A DNA stretch of 61,777 nucleotides from Flavobacterium urumqiense (GTDB taxonomy: Bacteria; Bacteroidota; Bacteroidia; Flavobacteriales; Flavobacteriaceae). This document shows, one piece after another, positions 51,675 to 61,487 of the stretch (within the stretch, counting starts at the first letter, position 1; each line of letters starts with the position of its first letter). The stretch is taken from contig NZ_FNVP01000015.1 in assembly GCF_900108015.1 (NCBI RefSeq), forward strand, positions 1 to 61,777, written 5' to 3'. Both the position numbers and the translations under genes were made by a program. The notes beneath the pieces were generated by a model that had not been told where the DNA came from, did not search any database, and was given only the letters and a program-made list of their open reading frames with translations.

Positions 51675-54065
51675 TTATAAAAGCCCACCACTACCTTGGG
51701 TTTCATTTTTGTCACGTTGTTTTCTTTGAATTGCTTTATTTTTTCCACTACCAAAACGGTAATTGAATCCTATATATGCTGATTGGCTTTCCCAATTAAA
51801 TTCACCGTTTGATTTATACGGTCTGTCGCCCTCGAATGAGAAATGCATGGTCTTAAAAATATCGCTGAAACGGGCGCTGATAGTTCCGCTTCCTTTCAAA
51901 ATGTTGTAACTTGTTCCGATGTCCATTTTCCACATTGGATTTCTTTGAAATTGTAGGCTTAGGTCACGCCCTCTATACATTGCTGATAGTTGAAGACGTA
52001 GGTCTTTTGTCGCTTTAAATGTATTGCTAATTCGAGCATTGAAGGCGGTGGCATTAACACTTACAAATTCGAAATTACCAGGAGTAACTTCAATCGTTCC
52101 TTTTACTTTTTTCTGGTAAGCATCTAAACTGATATTAGCACTCCACCATTTTTTAAAATCTAAATTTCCTGAGATTTCAAATCCAAAGGCATCATTGTTT
52201 TCGAAGTTATCGTAGGATAATATTTGTTTGTCGCCATTGGTAAACAATACTCGAGTAATTTCGTCTTGAATTCTTCTATAAAAGATACCTGAAGTAATTG
52301 ACCCTATTTTGGTTTTTTTTGTATAATTCAATTCATAGGAATTGGTAAATTGAGGGACAAGATCTGGATTCCCTCTGGAGTCTAATGTAGGGGTACTAAA
52401 TTCTCTAATTGGATTTACTTGCGACAGGCTTGGTCTGTCAACTCTTCTCGAAAAACTTAGGTTGAAGGAGTTCTTATCAGTTAGATTATAGGTTAAAAAG
52501 GTAGAAGGATAAATACTTAAAATATCATCTTTGAATTTGCCATCTGCTTGACCAGCTTCTTTAAATAAGGCCTCCGCATTGTATTGCTCCAAACGTGCTC
52601 CTGCTTGAAAACTCCATTTTTTCCATTGTTTTCCTAAAGTGGCATACGCTGAATAAAGTGTTCTTTCGTAAGTAAAGTCCGAATTGTATGCATTGTTTAG
52701 AAAAAAACTATTAGCAGTACTTTCATTTCTGCTTTCCAATCCTAACTCTAATTTAGTGGTTTCCGTCAGTGGATTTATGTAATCAAGATTAATAATCGTG
52801 TTTTTACCCAACGTTTTTACATCATTTGTAAAAGAGGTTGTGGTGCCATTTTCATTGGTGTAGAATGCTTTTTCAGGGCTGTCATTTTTATTGTAATTCA
52901 CTTCTAATTCTAAATTATGTCCTTCTTTTTTAAAATCTAATTTATAATCAAAATTATAAGTTTCAGAGTGGTTTTCGCTTTTATTGTCAAATAATTGGAA
53001 GCGGTCATTGGAAGCTGAAGAAACGTAATCGACTTTAGTATTTCCAAAATCTTTGCCTCGAGAAATATTTTGATTGGTATAAAAAGAGAATGTGTTTTTC
53101 TCATTAATATTGAAATCAAATCCAAGTTTAGCTAAATGAGACGTGTTTTTAGAATTCATGTCAAAAATCTGCGTATTTTCATTATTCAACTCCTTGCTAT
53201 TTATGAAGCCGTTGTTTGAATATTTGCCATGATTAAAGCCATAATTTCCGAAGAAATTAAACTTTCCAGATCTGTAATTTAAGTCAAGAGATGAATTTAC
53301 TTTTGGAGTTTTACCAAAGGTTACGCCATTATTAATACTTCCGTTAAATCCAAGTTTACTGTTTTTATTCAAAACAATATTGATAATTCCGCTCATTCCT
53401 TCAGGATTGTATTTTGCCGATGGATTGGTGATTAATTCAATTTGTTTTATAGAAGCTGATGGAATTTGTTGCAAAACCTGCGCGGCATCCATAGTAGTTG
53501 GTTTTCCGTCGATTAGTATGCGGACATTAGAATTTCCTCTTAAACTGATGGCATTCGTTTGCGGATCCACGCTTACTGAAGGAATATTATTCAGGATTTC
53601 TCCTGCAGTTGCTCCGGCAGAAATTAAATCTTTCCCTACGTTGATAATTTTTCTGTCGATTTTTTGTACAATTGTTGATTTTTCACTTACTACTTCAACT
53701 CCCGACAATTGAACCGCATCTTCCTCTAAGGCAATTGTATTAAAATTGACGCTATTATTTTCTGATAATTTTGCTGATTTTGAAATTGTTTTGTAACCCA
53801 TAAATTGGATTTCAACAATGTAATCTTTTAAGGCTAAATTTTTTATTTGAAAAGTTCCTTTGTCAGATGTGATGGCACCAGTAACGACTTTGTTGTTTTC
53901 CTTTACCACAATATTTACATACGGCAACGGTTCATTAGTCTTTTTGTCAGTAATTTTTCCAGAGATAATTCCGGAGTTTTCCAGAATTGCTGGTTTGACC
54001 GAAGTTTGCGCCTGCATTGAAAACAACGTTCCAATAAAGCAGATTAAAGATAATTTTAGTTTCAT
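51675..54065 (-). CDS. TonB-type outer-membrane beta-barrel receptor
   Basis: The 796-aa protein has a signal peptide (ending FSMQAQ), a carboxypeptidase-regulatory-like domain (about 32-115, GKITDKKTNEPLPYVNIVVK), a plug domain (about 130-230, ISLRGNSNVRILIDGKP) and a long barrel with the OMP_b-brl_3-type end. Unlike SusC it lacks a SusD neighbour. The barrel ends without a typical terminal aromatic (GSGGLL tail). A role in uptake or secretion of an unknown substrate is inferred. Confidence 0.88.
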   Translation of the reverse strand: MKLKLSLICFIGTLFSMQAQTSVKPAILENSGIISGKITDKKTNEPLPYVNIVVKENNKVVTGAITSDKGTFQIKNLALKDYIVEIQFMGYKTISKSAKLSENNSVNFNTIALEEDAVQLSGVEVVSEKSTIVQKIDRKIINVGKDLISAGATAGEILNNIPSVSVDPQTNAISLRGNSNVRILIDGKPTTMDAAQVLQQIPSASIKQIELITNPSAKYNPEGMSGIINIVLNKNSKLGFNGSINNGVTFGKTPKVNSSLDLNYRSGKFNFFGNYGFNHGKYSNNGFINSKELNNENTQIFDMNSKNTSHLAKLGFDFNINEKNTFSFYTNQNISRGKDFGNTKVDYVSSASNDRFQLFDNKSENHSETYNFDYKLDFKKEGHNLELEVNYNKNDSPEKAFYTNENGTTTSFTNDVKTLGKNTIINLDYINPLTETTKLELGLESRNESTANSFFLNNAYNSDFTYERTLYSAYATLGKQWKKWSFQAGARLEQYNAEALFKEAGQADGKFKDDILSIYPSTFLTYNLTDKNSFNLSFSRRVDRPSLSQVNPIREFSTPTLDSRGNPDLVPQFTNSYELNYTKKTKIGSITSGIFYRRIQDEITRVLFTNGDKQILSYDNFENNDAFGFEISGNLDFKKWWSANISLDAYQKKVKGTIEVTPGNFEFVSVNATAFNARISNTFKATKDLRLQLSAMYRGRDLSLQFQRNPMWKMDIGTSYNILKGSGTISARFSDIFKTMHFSFEGDRPYKSNGEFNWESQSAYIGFNYRFGSGKNKAIQRKQRDKNETQGSGGLL

Positions 54066-54094
54066 AATTGATTTGATTTAATTGATTGATGATG

Positions 54095-54102
54095 CAAATG
54101 TA
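54095..54102 (-). promoter_or_regulatory. -7 element of the TonB-type receptor
   Basis: TACATTTG on the minus strand lies 30 bases upstream of the start codon. No TTG was found at the expected distance. Confidence 0.4.
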
Positions 54103-54246
54103 AATATTTATTTTAATATTATGTATTACAAAGTACTATTTTATACATAAATAAAATTTTTTTGGTTTTGAATGTACATAATAGACTGATGAGGCTCAAT
54201 TTTGTTACACACATTCTGCATTTTTATTTGTTTAAATAACAAAAAA

Positions 54247-54275
54247 AAAGGGCTTTCGATTAGAAAAGCCCTTTT
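54247..54275 (-). terminator. Terminator of the T9SS repeat protein gene
   Basis: AAAAGGGCTTT and AAAGCCCTTTT pair, followed on the minus strand by T's. It lies about 18 bases past the stop codon. Confidence 0.85.
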
Positions 54276-54292
54276 AAAGAATACAGTAGTAT

Positions 54293-57200
54293 TTATCGTT
54301 TGAGGGAAAAATGAGATTTATATTCTTTAGTGATAGTGTCTTCGGTATACGAGATAGAAAACCAATAATCATCCGCTGGTAGCGCATAACCATTGAAAGT
54401 TCCATCCCAACCAGAGCCATTTGGAAATAATTCTTTTAGCAGTTTTCCATAGCGATCAAAAATATATAATTTTAAATTTTCGCTATTTGGTATTCCAGTA
54501 ATATTCCAAGTGTCGTTAAAACCATCTCCGTTTGGAGTGAAGAATTTAGGGCTGTTAATCAGTCTCACTGTTATTGGATTTGCGTAGGTTCCACAATTGG
54601 CATCGCTAACCGTTATTCCGTGAAGTCCGGAACTTACATTGTTAAATACGTTACTGCTTTGAGGTGAACCTCCATCTAATGAATACAAGAAATTACTTCC
54701 ATCTCCTACAAATGGGATGGCATTTACAGTTATGGTTTGGTTATCCGTAAACCATCCGCTGGTTGTAAATGTTACGGAAGCGGGTTTCGAAGATTCAATA
54801 ACTGTAAAAGGAATGATGTCTGAGGTACAACCAAATATCGATAAATTGGCAACAGTGAGTGTGTAGTTGCCAGGTTCACTTGTTGAAAAATTTTCTTTTG
54901 TACTTACCAAGGTCCCGTCTTCTCTTTTCCATTCAAAGGAGTATTGCGGCCTAGTGAATCCACTTTCAATAAAAGCATCAGTCGTGATTCCGGTATCAAT
55001 ATCAATACAAATAGCTGGAACGGTAAGTACTGGTTTTGGTTTTTCGATGATCGTAATTACCATTGGTTTTTCAGCAGGACAAATAACCGTTGCAGATGTT
55101 CCTGACTCGGCATACACATAAATAGTGGTTGAAGCAGTGATGAAATCCCCCGGAAATTTTTCAGTGTTGTTGCTTCCCGGGCCACCTGGATTTGTAAAAT
55201 ATCTTGTTACAGGTGTTGAATAGGAAGGCAGTTCATAAGATTCGCATCTGGTTACAGGCGCAATAGTTGTTATCGTTGGGCTATTATAAATGGTTATCGT
55301 AAAAGGGTCTTCATCAGTACAAGTAACTCTATTGTTATTCTCTACGTAAACATATATCGTTGTCGTGGTAGTTATTGGGGAATAAGGAGGGAGCAATCGT
55401 ACTCCAGTTCCATTTGGACCACTTGGAGCGGTGTAATAACTTCCCATACCTACGATGGCTGGTAAGTTAAAACTATTACAAGCATATTGATCTTCTTTGT
55501 CATTTACAAAAGTAACCAAAACGTCTATGCTGTATTCTGAAACGCAGGTGTTAGGTGCTGTAGCTGCGACATAAACATAGATTATTTTTGAAGTTGTCAA
55601 AACGGTACCAGCCGGTAAAACAGGATTAGTTGGCGATGGACCACCAGCAAATTCGTAATATTCCCCATTTCTTAAATCATCTAAAATATAACTTTGACCA
55701 CATCGAATAACTTCTACAGGTTTTGCATCAATTACAGGAGATTTATTAATGGTAATTAGGAATTCTTCTTCAACATAACAAGGTCCACTTACAGCTTTAT
55801 CATAGAAGTACATTTTTTGAGTTGTGGTAACCGGAAATCCCACTGGACGAAGTTGTCCAGTCCCTAAAGGTCCGGTGTAATAGTTGCCTGAATGTGCCAC
55901 AGTAGGTAAATAATAGACATCGCAGTGAGGGGTGGTATCTGGTATTACTGGTAAAGGAGCAATATTTACCGTAACAGTAAAGTCTAAATTATCGGTGCAC
56001 GTTTGTCCAGTAACATAAAACCAAATAGTTGTAGTTGCATTAATTAATGTTCCAGCAGGAACAATATTTCCTCTGCCGGCAGCAGCAGTTCTATATTCTC
56101 CAACGGTCAATGCAGGGAGACCGTAGGCAGAACAGGAATTTACATCTGTTGGAGGTGTAATACTTCCCACGCTAATAAAAACCGTGAAGGTTTTTTCGTC
56201 AGCACAATTTTTTGGAACCGTACCACTCTCTTTATACACATAAATAATGGTCGTCGTATTTATTACTGTTCCTGCAGACAAAAGGGATCCACTTTTATTA
56301 GTACCAGTATAATAAACACCACCATTTGGATCAACGGGCAGCGTGTAGGAAGTACATGCAAATTGATTTGGATAATTCGGCAATACACTAAATGGTATTA
56401 TTGTTATATCAAATGGGTTTTCTTTTGTACAAGATGGTGTAACAGTGGTATCTTCAAACCATATATATATTCTGTTTAATCCTGTAGTATTCACTGTAAA
56501 TCCAGCTGCTAACTGGATATTTCCCGGAGTAGTAGGGCCACCGCTTTGAGTGAAATATTTTGCATACGGTAAAGCTGGAAGTGAATATTGTATACAATAG
56601 GTTTCAGAAGCTGGTGTGATTGTGTCTAAATCAGCAATGGTAACATTAAAAGAATCTTGGTTGACACACACTCCAGATTGATTAAAAACATAAAGGTTCA
56701 TTGTGGTAGTGTTTATAACATCGCTGGCAAAAAGTTGTGTTCCAGTTCCGTTACTTCCACTCCAGTATTGCGCTCCAGCTTTTGTTAATGGTGGGAGTTT
56801 GTAAGAGGTGCATACAAATACATCTGGTAATACATCTACTTCTGGTAAAGGGGTGACAATCAAATTAAAACTGGTAATAACATAACAACTGGGATTTGAA
56901 ATGTTTTGTAATCGGACCCATAATGTTGTACTTGGCGATAATAATTGGTTGCTCGAATTTAGAGTTAGGATATTAGTATTGCTTTTTGCTTCCGTTTCTG
57001 AGGAGTGAAAAGTGAGGATGTTGTATGAGGTGTTTTGAGAACCAGTAATGGACGCAATTTGCGACGTTAAGTTGAAATTAGCTTTAAGAGGGGTTTCAGA
57101 TAAATTCCTGGAGCATAATGTATTATCAGCAGGCATATTTGCAATTAGTGGCGATGCAACAATCAGTAATTGAAAAGATCTAATTTCATAACACAACGTG

Positions 57201-58579
57201 TTAGGGTTTTGAATTCTGACAAAAATTTGTTTGCCACTTTCCGTACTCGAAATAGTCTGAAGAATTGATATTGCGGCAGTATTTCTCCTAGCATCTGCAT
57301 CAGTAAAGTAATACGTGATGATAGTATTTGCAGGTAAATCATCTAAAACACCAGCTGTGCCAGTAGATTGGTTAACTCCAGCCAGAATGATTGAACTGTT
57401 TTTATTAAGATCAAAATCATAAGAGGAAGCTCCTGAATCACACATGTAAATGTTAGGAACATTTGTAATTACGCCAATCTTGGGAAAAATTTCTATTGTG
57501 ATATCATCCGTCACTTCGATGCAACCGGGTTCTTTGTATGTGACACTGTAATTATGAATTCCAGAACCAACTATTGGGTTAACTGTGTTGAGGTCTAATG
57601 TTTCCCCTGTTTGTGGTGGTGAAAATGCTACTCCTTGTTTTTTCCATACGAAAGTAGTTCCCGAATCTAAACCTGCGGCGGATAATATTGGTAACGTGTT
57701 TCCCGGACAAATTGCAGCATTGTTTGCCGTTGTGTAATCCAGTCCTAAAACATTTTGCCCGATATTAAAACTATTGGCTTGTAGAAAAATAGCAGAATCA
57801 TAACCCGTATTATTTCCTCCGTCAGCAATAACTAATTTAATGCGATACACGTGCGTAATGTCTAACCCAGTTGCCGAAGCTAGCATTGAAACTGTTTGTC
57901 CGTTGAAATTTATGGCCGGGCCAAATCCACCTCCGTTAAAAGCACCAAAATAGTTAGGACTGGCGGAAGGACAACTAGGATTATAAGCTATGTCTCGTAT
58001 GGTTTCAACAGATACCGGGATGGCTGTGCTTGGTATTACTGCTAAATTTACATTTGTACCTCCGGCTGTTACATCTTTTAAAAGAAAAGCAAAAGCATCG
58101 GAGAAGCTACATTGGGAAGTCCCATATTCTTCAGAAGCAAAAAGAAAAGAAAAATCGAAATTGGGTGTTTTGGGTTGGAAATCAAATTCGATATAACTGG
58201 CATTTATTGAATTAATAGTTATTCCGGACTGCGAAAGTAAATTAGCTTCTAAATCTGAATCGCCCGACCATGCTGGAATACCATCGCTTAGAATAGTAGT
58301 ATTGGGTGCCGGAATTTTAGTCACATCTCCCGTGCTTAATACAACTCCGTTGGAAAATGGAAAGGCAGAATTAGTATTTTCAAAATAGCCTATTCCGTTG
58401 GATGATCCATAAGTTGTTCCTGTTCTCGAAGTTACATTGATACCCTGAACACATGGCGAATTCACTAATACTTTATTCACCAATTGGTCAATCGTGTATT
58501 TCGTAGTGTTTATTGTAACGGATTGGGAGTGAACGGTATATAAAACCATCAACAATATAAAAATAAGTGCCTTTTTCAT
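54293..58579 (-). CDS. Type IX-secreted giant repeat protein (type B sorting domain)
   Basis: The 1428-aa protein has a signal peptide (ending YTVHSQS), a choice-of-anchor-L-like domain (about residues 20-270: LVLTGDV-type NGVVLSTGDV, FLFASEEYGTSQCSFSDAFA) and PKD/Ig-like segments. Then come about eight tandem repeats of 65-80 residues (about 583-1175), each opening C-x-x-Y-x-LP and holding TTTIYVY and a second Cys. Last is a gliding-motility-associated C-terminal domain (KFFTPNGDGFNDTWNI, then LYIFDRYGKLLKEL). The ending is the type B T9SS signal, so it should be exported and anchored at the surface. An adhesin role is inferred. Confidence 0.9.
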   Translation of the reverse strand: MKKALIFILLMVLYTVHSQSVTINTTKYTIDQLVNKVLVNSPCVQGINVTSRTGTTYGSSNGIGYFENTNSAFPFSNGVVLSTGDVTKIPAPNTTILSDGIPAWSGDSDLEANLLSQSGITINSINASYIEFDFQPKTPNFDFSFLFASEEYGTSQCSFSDAFAFLLKDVTAGGTNVNLAVIPSTAIPVSVETIRDIAYNPSCPSASPNYFGAFNGGGFGPAINFNGQTVSMLASATGLDITHVYRIKLVIADGGNNTGYDSAIFLQANSFNIGQNVLGLDYTTANNAAICPGNTLPILSAAGLDSGTTFVWKKQGVAFSPPQTGETLDLNTVNPIVGSGIHNYSVTYKEPGCIEVTDDITIEIFPKIGVITNVPNIYMCDSGASSYDFDLNKNSSIILAGVNQSTGTAGVLDDLPANTIITYYFTDADARRNTAAISILQTISSTESGKQIFVRIQNPNTLCYEIRSFQLLIVASPLIANMPADNTLCSRNLSETPLKANFNLTSQIASITGSQNTSYNILTFHSSETEAKSNTNILTLNSSNQLLSPSTTLWVRLQNISNPSCYVITSFNLIVTPLPEVDVLPDVFVCTSYKLPPLTKAGAQYWSGSNGTGTQLFASDVINTTTMNLYVFNQSGVCVNQDSFNVTIADLDTITPASETYCIQYSLPALPYAKYFTQSGGPTTPGNIQLAAGFTVNTTGLNRIYIWFEDTTVTPSCTKENPFDITIIPFSVLPNYPNQFACTSYTLPVDPNGGVYYTGTNKSGSLLSAGTVINTTTIIYVYKESGTVPKNCADEKTFTVFISVGSITPPTDVNSCSAYGLPALTVGEYRTAAAGRGNIVPAGTLINATTTIWFYVTGQTCTDNLDFTVTVNIAPLPVIPDTTPHCDVYYLPTVAHSGNYYTGPLGTGQLRPVGFPVTTTQKMYFYDKAVSGPCYVEEEFLITINKSPVIDAKPVEVIRCGQSYILDDLRNGEYYEFAGGPSPTNPVLPAGTVLTTSKIIYVYVAATAPNTCVSEYSIDVLVTFVNDKEDQYACNSFNLPAIVGMGSYYTAPSGPNGTGVRLLPPYSPITTTTTIYVYVENNNRVTCTDEDPFTITIYNSPTITTIAPVTRCESYELPSYSTPVTRYFTNPGGPGSNNTEKFPGDFITASTTIYVYAESGTSATVICPAEKPMVITIIEKPKPVLTVPAICIDIDTGITTDAFIESGFTRPQYSFEWKREDGTLVSTKENFSTSEPGNYTLTVANLSIFGCTSDIIPFTVIESSKPASVTFTTSGWFTDNQTITVNAIPFVGDGSNFLYSLDGGSPQSSNVFNNVSSGLHGITVSDANCGTYANPITVRLINSPKFFTPNGDGFNDTWNITGIPNSENLKLYIFDRYGKLLKELFPNGSGWDGTFNGYALPADDYWFSISYTEDTITKEYKSHFSLKR

Positions 58580-58603
58580 GTATTAGGTTGTTACTTTGCA
58601 TAG

Positions 58604-58611
58604 CAAAAATA
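58604..58611 (-). promoter_or_regulatory. -7 element of the T9SS protein gene
   Basis: TATTTTTG on the minus strand matches TAnnTTTG 25 bases before the start codon. Confidence 0.45.
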
Positions 58612-58755
58612 GTGAAAATTGAATTATTATTTTTAAAAAATGTTAAAATTTTGTTAACTAAATTCTAAATAAATCAGTAGAAAGATTTTTTTTATTGATT
58701 AATGTTTTTAAGACTTAATTGAGTAACTTTTTTAACCAGATTAAAGAATTAGAAT

Positions 58756-58763
58756 TATCTTTG
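58756..58763 (+). promoter_or_regulatory. -7 element of argS
   Basis: TATCTTTG matches the consensus 19 bases before the argS ATG. The -33 region is T-rich without a clear TTG. Confidence 0.5.
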
Positions 58764-58781
58764 CACTTTTAAATTTATACC

Positions 58782-60560
58782 ATGACATTACCACAGATTC
58801 TTGCGCCCTCTATTATAAAAGCTGTAAAAGTTTTATTTGACGTTACGATTGATAAAGTTGAATTTCAAACTACACGCAAGGAATTTGAAGGCGATATTAC
58901 AATGGTTATTTTTCCATTGTTGAAAGTTGTTAAAAGTAATCCGGTAGAATTAGGAAATAAAATCGGAAACTATTTAGTAGAAAACCTTGCTGAAGTAAGT
59001 CGTTTTAATGTCGTTTCAGGATTTTTAAATATTGTTATTTCTGACGAATATTATATCAATTTCTTTAATGAAATTAAAAATGATGCCAAATATGGTTTCG
59101 TTACTCCAAATCCCGATGAAAAAGCGGTGATGGTGGAATATTCTTCTCCAAACACAAATAAACCGCTACATTTAGGACACGTTCGTAATAATCTTTTGGG
59201 TTATTCAGTTGCGGAGATTATCAAAGCTTCTGGGAAAAAAGTATATAAAACCCAAATAGTAAACGATCGAGGAATTCATATTTGCAAGTCAATGCTAGCT
59301 TGGCAAAAATTCGGAAACGGACAAACTCCAGAAAGTACAGGTTTAAAAGGAGACAAATTAGTTGGAAATTATTATGTGGCTTTTGATAAAGCTTATAAAG
59401 CAGAGATTGCTCAATTAATGAGTGAAGGTAAAACGGAAGAAGAGGCCAAAAAACAAGCGCCAATAATTCTGGAAGCCCAAGAGATGCTATTGAAATGGGA
59501 AGCTGGTGATAAAGGTGTAATTTCACTTTGGAAAACTATGAACCATTGGGTTTACGATGGTTTTGCCATTACCTATAAAAATCTGGGAGTTGATTTTGAT
59601 TGTTATTATTACGAAAGCAATACCTATTTATTAGGCAAAGATGTCGTTCAGATTGGTTTAGAAAAAGGAGTATTCGAAAAAGATCCTGATGGCTCTGTAT
59701 GGATTGATTTGACTGATGAAGGTTTAGATCGTAAAATAGTGCTTCGTTCTGATGGTACTGCGGTTTATATGACGCAGGATATAGGAACTGCAATACAGCG
59801 TGTGAAAGATTATCCAGATGTAGGCGGAATGGTTTATACCGTGGGTAACGAACAAGATTATCACTTTAAAGTATTGTTTTTAATTCTGAAAAAACTCGGT
59901 TTTGATTGGTCTAAAAACCTATTTCATTTATCATACGGAATGGTAGATTTGCCTTCTGGAAAAATGAAAAGCCGCGAAGGAACTGTTGTAGATGCAGATG
60001 ATTTGATGCAGGAGATGACGGATACGGCTCAAAAAATTGCTGAAGATTTAGGGAAATTAGATACTTATTCAGCAGACGAAAAAGCAAAATTATATAATAC
60101 GATAGGTCTTGGAGCTTTAAAATATTATATTTTGAAAGTGGATCCTAAAAAAAGAATTCTTTTTAATCCCGAAGAATCAGTTGATTTTGCTGGAAATACT
60201 GGACCGTTTATTCAATACACTTATGCCAGAATTCAGTCGATTATTCGTAAAGCAAATTTTGATTTTTCTAATAAATCAGAAATAGTAATGCTTCATGAAA
60301 AGGAAAAAGAATTGTTGAAACAACTGGAGCTATTTCCTGAAGTGATACAAAATGCGGCGCACAATCACAGCCCTGCATTGTTAGCAAATTATACTTATGA
60401 TTTAGTACGCGAATACAATTCCTTCTACCAAGCGGTTCCTATTTTAGGATCAGATGTGGCTAATGAAAAAATATTCAGAGTGCAACTTTCGAAAAAAGTA
60501 GCAGATACTATTGCGGCTTCATTTAGACTATTAGGTATTAGTGTACCGGAAAGAATGTAA
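58782..60560 (+). CDS. argS: Arginine--tRNA ligase
   Basis: The enzyme charges tRNA-Arg with arginine in the cytoplasm. The 592-aa class I synthetase has an N-terminal additional domain (about residues 1-110), a HIGH-like motif SSPNTNKPLHLGHVRNN (HLGH), a KMSKS-like loop GKMKSREGTVVDADDL and the C-terminal DALR anticodon-binding domain (about 470-592). It is monocistronic. Confidence 0.96.
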   Translation: MTLPQILAPSIIKAVKVLFDVTIDKVEFQTTRKEFEGDITMVIFPLLKVVKSNPVELGNKIGNYLVENLAEVSRFNVVSGFLNIVISDEYYINFFNEIKNDAKYGFVTPNPDEKAVMVEYSSPNTNKPLHLGHVRNNLLGYSVAEIIKASGKKVYKTQIVNDRGIHICKSMLAWQKFGNGQTPESTGLKGDKLVGNYYVAFDKAYKAEIAQLMSEGKTEEEAKKQAPIILEAQEMLLKWEAGDKGVISLWKTMNHWVYDGFAITYKNLGVDFDCYYYESNTYLLGKDVVQIGLEKGVFEKDPDGSVWIDLTDEGLDRKIVLRSDGTAVYMTQDIGTAIQRVKDYPDVGGMVYTVGNEQDYHFKVLFLILKKLGFDWSKNLFHLSYGMVDLPSGKMKSREGTVVDADDLMQEMTDTAQKIAEDLGKLDTYSADEKAKLYNTIGLGALKYYILKVDPKKRILFNPEESVDFAGNTGPFIQYTYARIQSIIRKANFDFSNKSEIVMLHEKEKELLKQLELFPEVIQNAAHNHSPALLANYTYDLVREYNSFYQAVPILGSDVANEKIFRVQLSKKVADTIAASFRLLGISVPERM

Positions 60561-60612
60561 TAATGGCATATTTTTTGCGTTAATAATTACTTAATAATTT
60601 AAAAATATAATT

Positions 60613-61329
60613 ATGAAAAACTTTTCAATTTTAGCATTACTTGCACTTGTAATAAGTTCTTGTACAAATGATTCCACTTCAGGAGGGAATGTAACCTTAA
60701 AAGCCTCCGCGGTTTCTACAACAGGTAAGACTTCTTTAACTGCGCGTGTGGAAGCCTCTACAGTAGTTTTCACTGACTTTAAGATTAATATTGCGAAGAT
60801 CAAATTTGAAACCGATATGGAAGATGCGATGCACAGTACGGATCCAAAGCATGATGACGTTAAACTTTACGGGCCTTTTTTATTGGACTTGCTCGATCCA
60901 AACCTAACATTAAGCCCATTTATTACCTCTGTAAATGTTCCGAATGCTAGATATGAGGAAATCGAATTTAAGTTTGAAAAATCCACTTCAGTTGGTGAAA
61001 TGAATGGCAAGACTTATTTGATTAAAGGAACCATTAATGGGAAACCATTTATTATCTGGAGCGACAAGGATGCCGAACTTGAAATGGATTTTGAAGACCA
61101 CAACAAAGATTTCACTGTCAATAGTAATGATATGTCTTTAAATATTAAAATACATCTTGATGCTTTAATGACTAGATTAACAACTTTGGCAAACCAAGGA
61201 CTATTGTTAGATACCGACGGAGACGGAGTTATCGAAATTAGTACTGGTAGTGATGATAGTCATAATGATCTTGGGGACTTAATAAAAGATTTACTAGAAC
61301 ATGGAACAAATTTAGACGATAAGGATTAA
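60613..61329 (+). CDS. Acidic lipoprotein, possibly DUF4382-like
   Basis: The 238-aa protein has a lipoprotein signal (ALVISSCTND, Cys near residue 17). The rest is acidic and beta-rich (RVEASTVVFTDFKINIAKIK, then LLDLLDPNL and RYEEIEFKFEKS). It resembles the DUF4382 fold, but I am not certain. It carries a calcium-binding-like DTDGDGVIEIS (about residue 208) near the end and an Asp-rich tail. It adjoins the IS element at its 3' side. Confidence 0.65.
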   Translation: MKNFSILALLALVISSCTNDSTSGGNVTLKASAVSTTGKTSLTARVEASTVVFTDFKINIAKIKFETDMEDAMHSTDPKHDDVKLYGPFLLDLLDPNLTLSPFITSVNVPNARYEEIEFKFEKSTSVGEMNGKTYLIKGTINGKPFIIWSDKDAELEMDFEDHNKDFTVNSNDMSLNIKIHLDALMTRLTTLANQGLLLDTDGDGVIEISTGSDDSHNDLGDLIKDLLEHGTNLDDKD

Positions 61330-61415
61330 TCTTCAGTTTGATTGATTGCATAATAAAAGAGGCTATCTTAAAAAGGAGGGCACTGAAAAAGTCTTTTTAA
61401 GAATTACTTGTTAAT

Positions 61416-61454
61416 AAAAAGCAGTAGAAAACTATAGTTTTCTACTGCTTTTTT
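61416..61454. terminator. Hairpin shielding the IS transposase
   Basis: AAAAAGCAGTAGAAAACT and its complement AGTTTTCTACTGCTTTTT form a perfect 18-bp stem around AT, 34 bases upstream of the transposase ATG. Such hairpins at IS ends stop transcription entering from outside and can block translation; this role is inferred. Confidence 0.75.
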
Positions 61455-61487
61455 CGTATTTTTAACTGTAACCATAAGGCTTTTTAG

